Positions 33,564 to 41,798 of a DNA stretch of 42,961 nt are shown here, piece by piece. The stretch lies in the NCBI RefSeq assembly GCF_002155975.1, contig NZ_MUMI01000018.1:1-42961 (forward strand). The letters are read 5' to 3'. The position numbers and the translations under genes are program-made. Numbering within the stretch: position 1 is the stretch's first letter; the number at the start of each line of letters is the position of its first letter. The DNA comes from Amycolatopsis kentuckyensis (GTDB lineage: Bacteria; Actinomycetota; Actinomycetes; Mycobacteriales; Pseudonocardiaceae). The notes beneath the pieces were generated by a model that had not been told where the DNA came from, searched no databases, and saw only the letters and a program-made list of their open reading frames with translations.

Positions 33564-34607
33564 ATGGTTGCGTCTCCGGAGAACGTCGGCGTTCGCGCGA
33601 AGTCGCGTAACGACTTCGGTGATCTTGCCCGCCTCGTGCGGGGTGAAGGCCTGCTCGACCGTCGCCACGGTTACTACGCGGTGAAGATCGGTCTCACGCT
33701 GCTCGCGCTGGCCGGCGGGTGCGTCGCGTTCGCGGTGCTGGGCGATTCGTGGTGGCAGCTGGCCACCGCGGTGTTCTTCGCGGTGGTGTTCGCCCAGATC
33801 GCGTTCCTCGGCCACGACGCCGGCCACAACCAGATCTTCCGCACCGGGCGCGCCAACGACCGCGTCGGCTACGCGTTCGGCGGCCTCGTCGGGATGAGCT
33901 ACGGCTGGTGGATGGGCAAGCACCGACGCCATCACGCCAATCCCAACCACGAAGGCGACGATCCCGACATCGACATCCCGCTGCTCGCCTTCACGCGGGG
34001 ACAGTCGGCCGGGAAGAGCGGGTTCGTGCGCTGGACTTCGAAGCACCAGGCGGCATTGTTCTTCCCGTTGCTGTTGCTGGAAGGGCTGAGCCTGCACTGG
34101 GCAGGCATCCAAGCGGTGTGGCGCGGGGAGACCAAGGCGCGGCGGCTGGAAGCGGCGCTGCTGTTCGCGCACTTCGGCAGCTACCTCGGTGCGGTGTTCG
34201 TGGTGCTGTCCCCGCCGGTGGCGGTCGCGTTCATCGCGGTGCACCAGGGGCTGTGGGGGATCTACCTGGGCTGTTCGTTCGCGCCGGGCCACAAGGGCAT
34301 GCCCACCTTCACCGGCGAGACCGAGCTCGACTTCCTGCGCAAGCAGGTGCTCACCAGCCGCAACGTGCGCGGCGGTCCGTGGGTCGACTTCACGCTCGGC
34401 GGGCTGAACTACCAGATCGAGCACCACCTGTTCCCCGGCATGCCGCGCCCCAACCTGCGCCGCGCGCAGCCCCTGGTGCGGGCGTTCTGTGCCGACCGCG
34501 GGATCGACTACGCCCAATGCGGACTGTTGAAGACCTACCACCACGTCCTGCGCCACCTGCACGACGCGAGCGCGCCACTCCGGGCGAGGAGCGCACCCGC
34601 CCGGTAG
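33564..34607 (+). CDS. Membrane fatty acid desaturase
   Basis: The 347-residue protein has the three histidine boxes of acyl desaturases: HDAGH (about residue 86), HRRHH (about residue 121) and QIEHHLFP (about residue 286), with hydrophobic helices between. These bind the di-iron centre. Actinobacterial homologues act as acyl-CoA or acyl-lipid desaturases on membrane lipids. GGAAGG precedes ATG 33564. It is divergent from the small unit above. No dedicated reductase is adjacent. Confidence 0.93.
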   Translation: MVASPENVGVRAKSRNDFGDLARLVRGEGLLDRRHGYYAVKIGLTLLALAGGCVAFAVLGDSWWQLATAVFFAVVFAQIAFLGHDAGHNQIFRTGRANDRVGYAFGGLVGMSYGWWMGKHRRHHANPNHEGDDPDIDIPLLAFTRGQSAGKSGFVRWTSKHQAALFFPLLLLEGLSLHWAGIQAVWRGETKARRLEAALLFAHFGSYLGAVFVVLSPPVAVAFIAVHQGLWGIYLGCSFAPGHKGMPTFTGETELDFLRKQVLTSRNVRGGPWVDFTLGGLNYQIEHHLFPGMPRPNLRRAQPLVRAFCADRGIDYAQCGLLKTYHHVLRHLHDASAPLRARSAPAR

Positions 34608-34794
34608 CCCGCGAGCGGCCCGGCGGTCGGCACGGGCTCGGGTGCCGTCGGCCTGGATCCCGCCCGGCCGGCACGAGCCGTGGCGACGGGCCTGCGGTCT
34701 CGGCGCCCCGGGAACGCGGCCAGCGGGGGTGAACACCCTCGGCCGGCCCGGGCTACCCGTCCCGGTGGGGATTCTCGCCGGCGGATTGGTTCAG

Positions 34795-34832
34795 CACGAC
34801 CCCCGCCGGCCGTGGAGGTCGCGGGGGTCGTG
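34795..34832 (-). terminator. Strong hairpin terminator
   Basis: CACGACCCCCGC (34795-34806) and GCGGGGGTCGTG (34821-34832) form a perfect 12-bp stem with a 14-base loop. It lies just after the stop of the 38-codon peptide gene on the minus strand (34850) and could also end the desaturase transcript 190 bases away. Confidence 0.75.
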
Positions 34833-34849
34833 GTGGCCGAGCTGTGGTG

Positions 34850-34966
34850 CTACAGCGGCAGGAGGGGGAGGAGGACGGCGCCGGCGGCGCTGGTGATCGC
34901 GACTACGGCGCCGTTGACGATGCCGACGACGGAGTCGATCAAGCCGCCGATGATGACGATGCCCAT
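34850..34966 (-). CDS. 38-residue hydrophobic peptide
   Basis: ATG 34966 with AAAGGAG upstream opens a 38-codon ORF. The product starts MGIVIIGGLIDSVVG, has only one Asp and one Asn, and ends LLPLLPL. Most of it is a single membrane-spanning or amyloid-like hydrophobic stretch. It lies 54 bases after the stop of the secreted beta-helix gene on the same strand and is followed by a strong terminator, so it probably shares that transcript. The role is unknown: it could be a small membrane protein or a surface-active peptide. Confidence 0.65.
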   Translation of the reverse strand: MGIVIIGGLIDSVVGIVNGAVVAITSAAGAVLLPLLPL

Positions 34967-35020
34967 GATGGGTTCTCCTTTGTGTTCGGTGGGATCTTCT
35001 TGGGGGCTTAGGTGCGGTGG

Positions 35021-35890
35021 TCAGCCGGTGCAGCCGGGGACCGCGGGAACGCTGCCGACGCAGTTGTTGGGGGTGTTGGCGGTGATGGGGGCGTTGGTGG
35101 TGGTCATGGTGCCGCCCTGGCGGTAGACGCCGCCGGAGTTGCCCAGGAGCAGCAGGGCGTGGTTGTCGGTGACCGCGGTTCGGGTGAGGGTGGTGGCGGT
35201 GGAGCCGACCGCGGAGATGCCGCCGCCGCGGCCGGCGCTGTTGCCGGTGATGAACAGCGGGCTGCCGGAGACACCCGTGACGGAGAGGGTGCCGCGGAGG
35301 CCGTTGTAGATGGCGCCGCCGTCGCCGAGGAGGGTGGTGTTGCCCGACAGCGGGCTGTTGGTGAACGTGGCGGCGGGTGCGGTGCCGGTGGGGGTGTCGG
35401 CGTTGGCGAGACCGCCGCCGTTGCCGGAGGCGGTGTTGCCGGTGAGGGCGCTTCCGGTCAGGGTGACCGCGCCGCGGTTGAGGATGCCGCCGCCGTTGCC
35501 GAGGACGTTGCCGCGGGTGAAGGCGACCCCGGTGGTGAGGGTGAGATTGCCGGTCGGGCCGACTTCGGCGATGCGGAACATGCCCAGGCCGAGCAGTGAG
35601 GCGTTGGTGATGGTGGCGGGGCCGGTCATCTCGATCGGCGTGGTGATGACCGGGAGGGCGTTCGCGGCGCCGCCGTGGGCGGTGGTCATGCCGTAGGTGC
35701 AGCCACCGGCCAGGACGAGGGTGTCGGAGGTGGGGGTGGAGTTGGCCAGGTCGACCGCCGCGACGAGGGCGTTTTCGCTGCAGGCCACCGGAATGGTGAT
35801 GGCCTGCGCCGCCGGGGCCAGCACTACCAGGCCGCCGGCCGCGAGGCCGGCTCCGAACACGATCCTGGCTATGGCGTGAGCGTTTCTCAT
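35021..35890 (-). CDS. Secreted beta-helix-like repeat protein
   Basis: The 289-residue protein has an N-terminal signal peptide (LAAGGLVVLAPAAQA, about residues 14-29). Irregular repeats follow that contain GNGGG, SGNT and TNS, for example TGNTASGNGGGLANA and LGDGGAIYNG. These are typical of right-handed beta-helix, polymorphic-outer-membrane-protein-like surface proteins. It has a few Cys, two near the C-terminus. ATG 35890 follows AGGAAAG. The start region, leader and promoter match those of the RTX-like gene at 31842, with the same MR(N/I) beginning. Confidence 0.82.
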   Translation of the reverse strand: MRNAHAIARIVFGAGLAAGGLVVLAPAAQAITIPVACSENALVAAVDLANSTPTSDTLVLAGGCTYGMTTAHGGAANALPVITTPIEMTGPATITNASLLGLGMFRIAEVGPTGNLTLTTGVAFTRGNVLGNGGGILNRGAVTLTGSALTGNTASGNGGGLANADTPTGTAPAATFTNSPLSGNTTLLGDGGAIYNGLRGTLSVTGVSGSPLFITGNSAGRGGGISAVGSTATTLTRTAVTDNHALLLLGNSGGVYRQGGTMTTTNAPITANTPNNCVGSVPAVPGCTG

Positions 35891-36127
35891 GACGATTTCT
35901 TTCCTGGAACGCAATAGTGGTGGGGCTGCGGCGCGCCGCGCCGGCAGGAGAATTCCCGGAGGTCGTCCTGGTGCACCGAACGGGCCAGGTGGGATTTGTC
36001 CACAAAAATAGACCTCGGTTCCCGGCCTGCGCCGCAATGATGGAGAGCAGGTCGGATACCGAGGTCTGGGGTAACGGGAGTCAGCCTATCCCCGTCGGCC
36101 GGATGATCGATACCGGGGTCCCCCGAA
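35891..36127 (-). promoter_or_regulatory. Promoter and structured leader of the beta-helix gene (copy 2 of the conserved element)
   Basis: On the minus strand, TTCGGGGGAC (36127-36118) and GGTATCGATC (36114-36105, -35-like TCGATC) are followed by a 16-bp spacer and TAGGCT (36088-36083). The order and spacings are the same as in copy 1. AGACCTCGGT (36067-36058) pairs with ACCGAGGTCT (36019-36010), then A and T5 (36008-36004). Inside, CCTGC pairs with GCAGG. Near the gene are GGCGCGGCGCG (35942-35932) and TTGCGTTCCAGG (35914-35903), 12 bases before the ATG. Confidence 0.7.
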
Positions 36128-36422
36128 TGGCGGCACGCAAAGGAGTTCAGTTGCCACATCTGCAACGATGTGAATGCTGCCGCGCGATTAATCGGATTCT
36201 TCGGATCCGGATTCATGTTTCGGTGGATATCCTCGCGGAGGAGTGAACTGTCTTTTTTCGGTTGCCAACTGTCCGCGACGGGACGAGGGTGGGGCTCGGG
36301 AGTACTGGCAGACCTTGTCCCGGATATCCGGAACGGAAATGCCATCGTCAACGTGGCTGTCAGCCGCACTCCCGCTTCCGTGGCTTCAGCCCGGATCCCC
36401 TCAACACCATGAAGGTTTTCCC
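36128..36422. other. Upstream region of the glycine-rich secreted protein gene
   Basis: These 295 bases should hold the promoter of the gene at 36423. I found neither the TAGGNT-ACCTCGG leader seen in its neighbours nor a plausible gene. There is a T6 run at 36253-36258 and a CCGGAT/ATCCGG palindrome cluster near 36200-36215. Confidence 0.4.
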
Positions 36423-37760
36423 ATGAGATCAAGCGCACGCACCACTACGGCTCGTCGAACCCGCACCGGCCTCATCGGACTGGGTACCGCCGCCGGGTTC
36501 GCCTTGATCGTCCCTGGCGTGGCCCACGCCGACCCGGTCGGCTGCACCCGTGTCTTCAACGGTTCGGGTGACACCGTCACCTGCACCGCCGGCATTCCCG
36601 CCGGGCAGTTCCTCACCGGCACCGCCGGCAACGACTTCGTCACCGTCACCGGTGGGCCCATGGGCGGCACCATCGACGCCTTGGCCGGCAACGACACGGT
36701 CACCATGACCGGCACGGCGGGCACCACCGGTGCTCCCGGCGGCGCGGGTGGGTCCGGCACGAGCACCAGCCCGGCCGGATTCGCCGGCGGTGCCGGCGCG
36801 GCAGGCGGCGTCGGTGGCCTCGCGCTGGCCGGCACCGGCACGGTCAACGGCGGGGACGGCGCCGACAGCGTCACCGCCACCGGTGGCGCCGGTGGGACCG
36901 GTGGCCTCGGCGGTACCGGCGGAGCCGGAGTCCTCGGCGGAGCGGGTGGTGCCGGTGGAGTCGGCGGCGCGGGCGGCGCGGGCGGCCAGGCCGGCGTCGG
37001 CGTCATCCACGGCGGCCTCGGCAACGACACGGTGAAGGTCACCGGTGGCGCGGGCGGCGCCAGTGGCGCCGGTGCGCTCGGCGGCCCGAGCGGACCCAGC
37101 GCCGGAACCGGTGGCGTCGGCGGCGTCGGGGGCGCGGGCGGCGTGGGAGGGATCGGTCTCGGCAGTTCGGGGATCGTCAGCGGTGACGACGGCCTCGACG
37201 GCATCACCGTGGCCGGCGGCGCCGGAGCCAATGGCAGCGCGGGCGGAAACGCCGGTGCGGGTCACGGCGGTGGCGCGGGCGGTTTCGGCGGCGTCGGCGG
37301 AGCGGGCGGGATCGGCAGTTCCGGTTCCGTCACCGGCGATGCGGGCAATGACACCCTGAAGGTCACCGGCGGGACTGGCGGCCTCGGCGGGACCGCGGGC
37401 CAGGGTGGCCACGGCATCGGCGGTGGCCAGATCGGCGGCGCCGGTGGCGGTGGCGGTGCCGGTGGCGCCGGCGGCGTCGGCAACAGCGGGACCGTCAACG
37501 GCGGCCTCAACGACGACATCCTCACCGTGACCGGTGGCAACGGCGGTAACGGTGGCACCGGTGGCGGTGGCGGGAACGGCTGCAACCCGGCCGCTGGTGG
37601 AGCTGGTGGCGCCGGCGGGACTCTCGGCGCCGGTGGCGTCGGCAGCTCCGGCACCGTGGCCGGTGGCGGTGGCACCGACACCATCGTGACGGTGAACGGC
37701 ATCTCCGGGTTCAACGGCATCGGCGGTGCGTCCGGCGTCACGGTCGTGTGCTTCGTCTGA
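36423..37760 (+). CDS. Secreted glycine-rich PGRS-like protein with RTX-like inserts
   Basis: The 445-residue protein has an Arg-rich start and a signal peptide ending VPGVAHADP (about residue 38). Two Cys pairs lie near the start, and Gly-Gly-Ala/Gly-Gly-Val-rich triplet repeats make up most of residues 100-420. They are punctuated every 50-60 residues by GNDTVTVTGG-like calcium-roll motifs. The style recalls mycobacterial PE_PGRS domains, but with no PE domain. The last Cys is near the end. It is probably a cell-surface or matrix protein that shares its niche with the two neighbours. Confidence 0.85.
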   Translation: MRSSARTTTARRTRTGLIGLGTAAGFALIVPGVAHADPVGCTRVFNGSGDTVTCTAGIPAGQFLTGTAGNDFVTVTGGPMGGTIDALAGNDTVTMTGTAGTTGAPGGAGGSGTSTSPAGFAGGAGAAGGVGGLALAGTGTVNGGDGADSVTATGGAGGTGGLGGTGGAGVLGGAGGAGGVGGAGGAGGQAGVGVIHGGLGNDTVKVTGGAGGASGAGALGGPSGPSAGTGGVGGVGGAGGVGGIGLGSSGIVSGDDGLDGITVAGGAGANGSAGGNAGAGHGGGAGGFGGVGGAGGIGSSGSVTGDAGNDTLKVTGGTGGLGGTAGQGGHGIGGGQIGGAGGGGGAGGAGGVGNSGTVNGGLNDDILTVTGGNGGNGGTGGGGGNGCNPAAGGAGGAGGTLGAGGVGSSGTVAGGGGTDTIVTVNGISGFNGIGGASGVTVVCFV

Positions 37761-37779
37761 TCACGACTCTCGCTGAACC

Positions 37780-37819
37780 CAGCCTGGCAGGGGCGGCTCC
37801 GGCCGTCCCTGCCGGGCTG
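37780..37819. terminator. Hairpin terminator between convergent genes
   Basis: CAGCCTGGCAGGGGCGG (37780-37796) can pair over 17 positions with CCGTCCCTGCCGGGCTG (37803-37819), with two G-T wobbles and a six-base loop. It sits 20 bases after the glycine-rich gene and before the end of the GH130 gene. Confidence 0.75.
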
Positions 37820-37870
37820 TTCGCCGTCCAGGTCGAGCAGCGGGAACACGAACGGCTCACCGGGACGCGG

Positions 37871-39346
37871 TCACGCGCCCGCTTCTTCGAGCCGGGCGAT
37901 GAGGGCGTCCACCGGTACGGTGGCCACGGCGACCCGGGCGTCGCTGCTGCCGTAGGGCAGCCAGAGCGTGCCGTCGTGGATCATCCCGCCGCAGGAGTAG
38001 ACGACGTTCGGGACGTAGCCGTCACGCTCGTCCTCGTCCGGCAAGAGCAGCGGTTCGGGCAGCGCGCCCAGGATCCGGGCCGGGTCGGCGAGGTCGAGCA
38101 GGAGGACCCCGATGGCGTAGGTCCGCATCGGGCCGACGCCGTGGGTGAGCACCAGCCAGCCCGCCGGCGTTTCCAGTGGCGAGCCGCAGTTGCCGACCTG
38201 CAGCAGCTCCCAGGCCGCCGTCGGGCCGTGCAGCGGCACCTCGCCGGACCACGATCGGCCGTCGGGCGAAGTCGCCAGGCTCATCGTTTCCCCGTCCCCG
38301 CGGCACAACGCGAGGCGGGTGCCGCCGACGAGCCGGGGGAACAGCGCCATTCCCTTGTTGCGGGCCGCCGGGCCGGTGAGAGCGAACGCGCTGAACGACG
38401 TCAGGTCGGCGCTTTCCAGCAGCCGCGGCGTCACGGTGGCGCCGTTGTAGGCGGTGTAGGTGGCCCGATAGCCGGTCTCGCCCGTGTCGGCGGTGAAGCG
38501 GACGAAGCGGGCGTCTTCCATGCCGTGGCTTTCGGTCGCGCCGACCGGCCACAGCAGCCGTTGGGCGAGGTCGGTGTCGCCGGGAAAGCGCACCGTGTAC
38601 CCGGCGGCGGCGAGCTCGCGGATGTGCTGGGTCGTGCCGGCCGCCCCGGCGCGTTCGAGCAGGCGCGGATCGAGTGTCGCGAGCGCGTGGTCGAGGTCGT
38701 GCTGGCCGAAGGGATCGGGGAGGGTCGCGGTCACCGTGGCGGTGATCTCGTTGTCGCAGTCGTCGTGTTCCAGTGCGGCGCGCAGCCACGATCGGCTCCA
38801 GGAGTCCGGTTGGCGCTCGCCCGTGCTCACCGGTCCGGTCCGGGGGTGCCACTCGGCGCGGGTGCCCGGCCCCAGGACGCCGGTGGCGAACCCGATCGAG
38901 GAGATGTGCCCTTCGCCGATCCCGCGCAGGCTGAGCGCCACTCGCACCTGCCCGGGCGACAGCCCGTCCTGCCGGGGGTGCGCCACCAGGGACGGGTTGC
39001 ACAGCGCGGCCGCCTCGACCGCGTACTCGTGCGTGAAGCACGCGCCGAGGAGCAGCCGGCGCTGGGGGCTGAGGGAGCGGGAGGCGACGAGCCGGTGGCT
39101 CATGATCGATGCGTGGTGTTCGAGGACCTCGAGCAGGTCCCGGTGACGGCCGGAGAAGCCGGCCAGGACCCGGTCCACTGTGGAACCGACCGAACTCTCC
39201 GGCAGGGCGAGGACCCGCGCGATCAGCGCACCCGCCCGCGACCGGGTCTCCGGCGCTTCCTCACCGGGCACGAACAGCTTCGTCACGACCCGCGTCGGAT
39301 CGGGCCGGAACCCGGCCGGGTGCCGGGTCACCAGTCCCGCGCTCAC
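37871..39346 (-). CDS. GH130-like glycoside phosphorylase/hydrolase
   Basis: The 491-residue protein looks like a five-bladed beta propeller of the GH130 (beta-mannoside phosphorylase) family. Supporting segments are GMEDARFVRF (about residue 280), TPRLLESADL, KGMALFPRLVGG, GNCGSPLETPAGWLVLTHGVG (split for description) and VVYSCGGMIHDGTLWLPYG near the end. Such enzymes phosphorolyse or hydrolyse beta-mannosides. The GTG overlaps the stop of the upstream gene (GTGA). It is the third gene of a GT4 / toroid / GH130 unit. The 120-residue N-terminal helical extension is longer than in simple GH130 proteins. Confidence 0.8.
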   Translation of the reverse strand: MSAGLVTRHPAGFRPDPTRVVTKLFVPGEEAPETRSRAGALIARVLALPESSVGSTVDRVLAGFSGRHRDLLEVLEHHASIMSHRLVASRSLSPQRRLLLGACFTHEYAVEAAALCNPSLVAHPRQDGLSPGQVRVALSLRGIGEGHISSIGFATGVLGPGTRAEWHPRTGPVSTGERQPDSWSRSWLRAALEHDDCDNEITATVTATLPDPFGQHDLDHALATLDPRLLERAGAAGTTQHIRELAAAGYTVRFPGDTDLAQRLLWPVGATESHGMEDARFVRFTADTGETGYRATYTAYNGATVTPRLLESADLTSFSAFALTGPAARNKGMALFPRLVGGTRLALCRGDGETMSLATSPDGRSWSGEVPLHGPTAAWELLQVGNCGSPLETPAGWLVLTHGVGPMRTYAIGVLLLDLADPARILGALPEPLLLPDEDERDGYVPNVVYSCGGMIHDGTLWLPYGSSDARVAVATVPVDALIARLEEAGA

Positions 39347-40359
39347 GCCGTACCGGAGCCGGTCAGCGCGCCGGCGCGCAGCCGCGGCAGCTGGAACGCG
39401 GCGAGCATCGCCAGCATCGATTCGGCACCCTGGTTGCGGTTGACGCCGTCGGCGCGGAGCCCGTCGCCGCAGCCGCCGGTGTCGCGGTCCAGCAAGGGCA
39501 CGCCGGCGTCGTTGGTGCCCAGGAACCAGGCGCGGGCCAGGTCCACAGTGGACGCCCAGCGGGCGTCGCCGGTGACGGCGTGGGCCCGGGCGCAGGCCGC
39601 CGCGAGCGCGGCCACCTCGATCGGCTGCTGGTCGAACCCGGGCGGCGACTCGCGTGGCGCCCAGCCGCCGGCGGGCACCACCGACAGCCGGCCCTCCCTG
39701 GTCTGCCGGTCCACCAGCCAGTCCAGGGCGCGCAGGCCGTCGGCGAGTACGTCCGGGGCGGGCAGCAGCGCACCGGCGGCGATCAGGACCTCGGCGACCG
39801 CGGCGTTGGCGTACTCCAGCCGGGGCTCGGGCCACGGCCAGTCCGGGCCGGCGGGAATCGGCCCGATCCTCGTGACGGCGGCGCCGAGCAGCGCCCGCGC
39901 CGGCTCGTGCGCCGGGAACCGGGTGAGCACCTCGGCGGCACCCAACGCGGCGAACACCATGGCCCGCAGGTCCGGGGACCGGCGGCGGGCGCCCGCGTCG
40001 AACAGCAGCCGGGCTTCGGCGCGCAGCCACCCGCGTCCGGCGTGTGCCGCCGTACTGCCGAGCCCCCAGAGCGCGCGGCCCCACCAGTCGCCGAGACCCG
40101 GGGCGTCCCGCCAGCCGCGGTCGTAGCCGAGCCGGTTGCGGAAGCGGCCGTGTTCGTGCGCGTGCGCGGTGAAGGCGAAGAGCGTTTCCTGCACCCGTGA
40201 CAGCTGGGGGGTCAGGTCCTGTTCGCGGCTCAGCACGACCAGGCCGCGGGCGGCGTCGTCGAGGCAGTATCCGTGCTCGCGCCGCGGGATGGCCCCGCAG
40301 GCGTGCTCGAAGAGACCGACGTCGTCGGACATGCGCAGCAGGTGACGGTCGTCCAGCAT
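39343..40359 (-). CDS. Alpha/alpha-toroid protein, glycoside-hydrolase-like
   Basis: The 338-residue helical protein has repeating pairs of helices, as in six- or seven-hairpin glycosidases: HEHGRFRNRLGYDRGW, GDWWGRALWGLGSTAAH, and PIEVAALAAACARAHAVTGD. The aromatic and acidic residues sit where a carbohydrate-binding cleft would be (DDAARGL, DWWGRALW). No catalytic assignment is safe. It overlaps the GT4 stop and the GH130 start, so all three are co-translated. It probably works on the same glycan. Confidence 0.75.
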   Translation of the reverse strand: MLDDRHLLRMSDDVGLFEHACGAIPRREHGYCLDDAARGLVVLSREQDLTPQLSRVQETLFAFTAHAHEHGRFRNRLGYDRGWRDAPGLGDWWGRALWGLGSTAAHAGRGWLRAEARLLFDAGARRRSPDLRAMVFAALGAAEVLTRFPAHEPARALLGAAVTRIGPIPAGPDWPWPEPRLEYANAAVAEVLIAAGALLPAPDVLADGLRALDWLVDRQTREGRLSVVPAGGWAPRESPPGFDQQPIEVAALAAACARAHAVTGDARWASTVDLARAWFLGTNDAGVPLLDRDTGGCGDGLRADGVNRNQGAESMLAMLAAFQLPRLRAGALTGSGTA

Positions 40360-41483
40360 CACGCCACGACCCGGGGCCGGGCGGACACGAGCTCGGCGCC
40401 GAGCCGGCTGTACTGCGCGGCCACCGACGCCCAGCCGAGGCTGCCGGCGGCGATCCCGGCGGCCGCGGCCATCCGGCCCGCCGCGGCCCGGTCGGTGAGG
40501 ATCTCCTGGAGCGCGTCCGCGATGGCCGCCGGATCCCGGTGGTCCACGAGCAGGCCCGCACCGCCGGAGAGCAGCTCGACGGCGTGCGGGAAGCGGGTCG
40601 CCACGACCGGTGTCCGCGAGGTGACGGCTTCGATGAGCACCCCGGAGGTGACCTGGTCGCGGGAGTCGTAGGGCAGGAGGACCACCTCCGCGTGGGCCAC
40701 CAGGCGCCGCAGCGACGCGGCGGCGAGGTAGCGGGCGTCGAACCGGACGCGGTCCCGCACGCCGAGCCGCTCGGTCCGGAGCATCAGCGCCCGGCGGTAG
40801 CTTTCTCCCTGCTGTGCCTGCACTTTCGGGTGGGTGCGGCCGGCCACCAGGTACCGCGGCTCCGGCCACTGGGCGGGCAGCAGGGCCATCGCCTCGATAC
40901 CCCATTCGATGCCCTTGCCGGGGCCGAGCAGGCCCCAGGTCAGGATCTGGCGGTGCTGGCTGTGGTGCGGCGCCGCTGCCGGGCCACCGTTGTCGGGGGC
41001 GCCGTGCGGGATCACCACGAGCCGGCCGGCGGGGACGGCGTAGCCGGCGACGAGCCGGGCGCGCGCGGTCTCGCTCATCACCACGACCGCGGCCGCGGCG
41101 GCGAGCACACCGTCGAGGACCGCCCGCTGGTGCGGTGTCGGCGCGCTGAGGACGGTGTGCAGCACGACGATCGCCGGCACGCGCAGCAGTTCCAGGACGC
41201 GCAGGACCTCTTCCCCGTCCGGACCGCCGTAAATGCCGTATTCGTGCTGGACGATCGCCACGTCGTCCCGGTCGAGCAGGCTCGCCGCCGCGTGGCAGCT
41301 CGCCGGCGAGCCGGCCACCAGGTCCCCGACGACTTCGGGGCCGCCCGCGGGCGCCGCGGACTCGACCGCACGGACCACCCCGCCCGCGGAGCCCGGCGGC
41401 AACGCGGCGCGCAGCGAGGCGGTGAACGACGCGAGGCCGCAGAGCGTGGGCGGATAAGTACTCAGGAGACCGAACGTGATCAC
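40359..41483 (-). CDS. Glycosyltransferase, GT4-like (GT-B fold)
   Basis: The 374-residue protein has the GT-B layout. The N-terminal domain starts with FGLLSTYPPTLCGLASFT. The central ILTWGLLGPGKGIEWGIEA (about residue 185) is the start of the donor-binding domain. LLPYDSRDQVTSGVLIEAV (about residue 274) is the glycine- and Glu-containing nucleotide-sugar loop of GT4 enzymes. The start is GTG 41483. With the two downstream genes it forms a compact cassette for making or recycling a mannose-containing glycan. Confidence 0.87.
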   Translation of the reverse strand: MITFGLLSTYPPTLCGLASFTASLRAALPPGSAGGVVRAVESAAPAGGPEVVGDLVAGSPASCHAAASLLDRDDVAIVQHEYGIYGGPDGEEVLRVLELLRVPAIVVLHTVLSAPTPHQRAVLDGVLAAAAAVVVMSETARARLVAGYAVPAGRLVVIPHGAPDNGGPAAAPHHSQHRQILTWGLLGPGKGIEWGIEAMALLPAQWPEPRYLVAGRTHPKVQAQQGESYRRALMLRTERLGVRDRVRFDARYLAAASLRRLVAHAEVVLLPYDSRDQVTSGVLIEAVTSRTPVVATRFPHAVELLSGGAGLLVDHRDPAAIADALQEILTDRAAAGRMAAAAGIAAGSLGWASVAAQYSRLGAELVSARPRVVA

Positions 41484-41798
41484 ACGGGCCCTTCGGGTCG
41501 GCGGCTGCGCACGGCAGCCGCGGTGGACGGTGCTGCCCGGAACCCACCGGGCGGGCCGCGCCGGAGGTCATGCGACGACTCTCTTTCGTCGCGCGGGCCC
41601 GGGCCTAGAGTCGTGTGACCTTTTTTCGAGGGGCGTTCGGCGGCCGGCGCGGCGCGTAGGATGGAGCTGTCGCCCCGGACCTCGGCGTATTCGATGGAGC
41701 CGGGATTCGAAGCCGGAATATCCAGTGAGTCCGGGCTCTCGTCGTCCGATCAGCGGACCGCGCCGGCGTGGCCAGCCATCTGAAAAGGAGAATCCGGT
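41484..41798. other. Intergenic region between GT4 and RGCVC genes, with a weak leader-like element
   Basis: The gap is 315 bases and has no gene. A TAGGAT at 41657-41662 is followed 16 bases later by ACCTCGG (41679-41685) inside GCCCCGGACCTCGG, as in the two leaders upstream. The -35-like part and the closing CCGAGGT arm are not seen, but GAGCC (from about 41696) can pair with GGCTC near 41730. T6 lies at about 41621-41626. Confidence 0.4.

Noticed and set aside
36401..37231. Proline-rich minus-strand frame opposite the glycine-rich gene
   Set aside because: Poly-proline is the automatic complement of GGC/GGT-rich glycine codons.
36423..37760. Tandem DNA repeats or a CRISPR-like array in the glycine-rich region
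   Set aside because: The repetition comes from Gly-Gly-Ala codons and imperfect protein repeats; there are no constant repeats with unique spacers.
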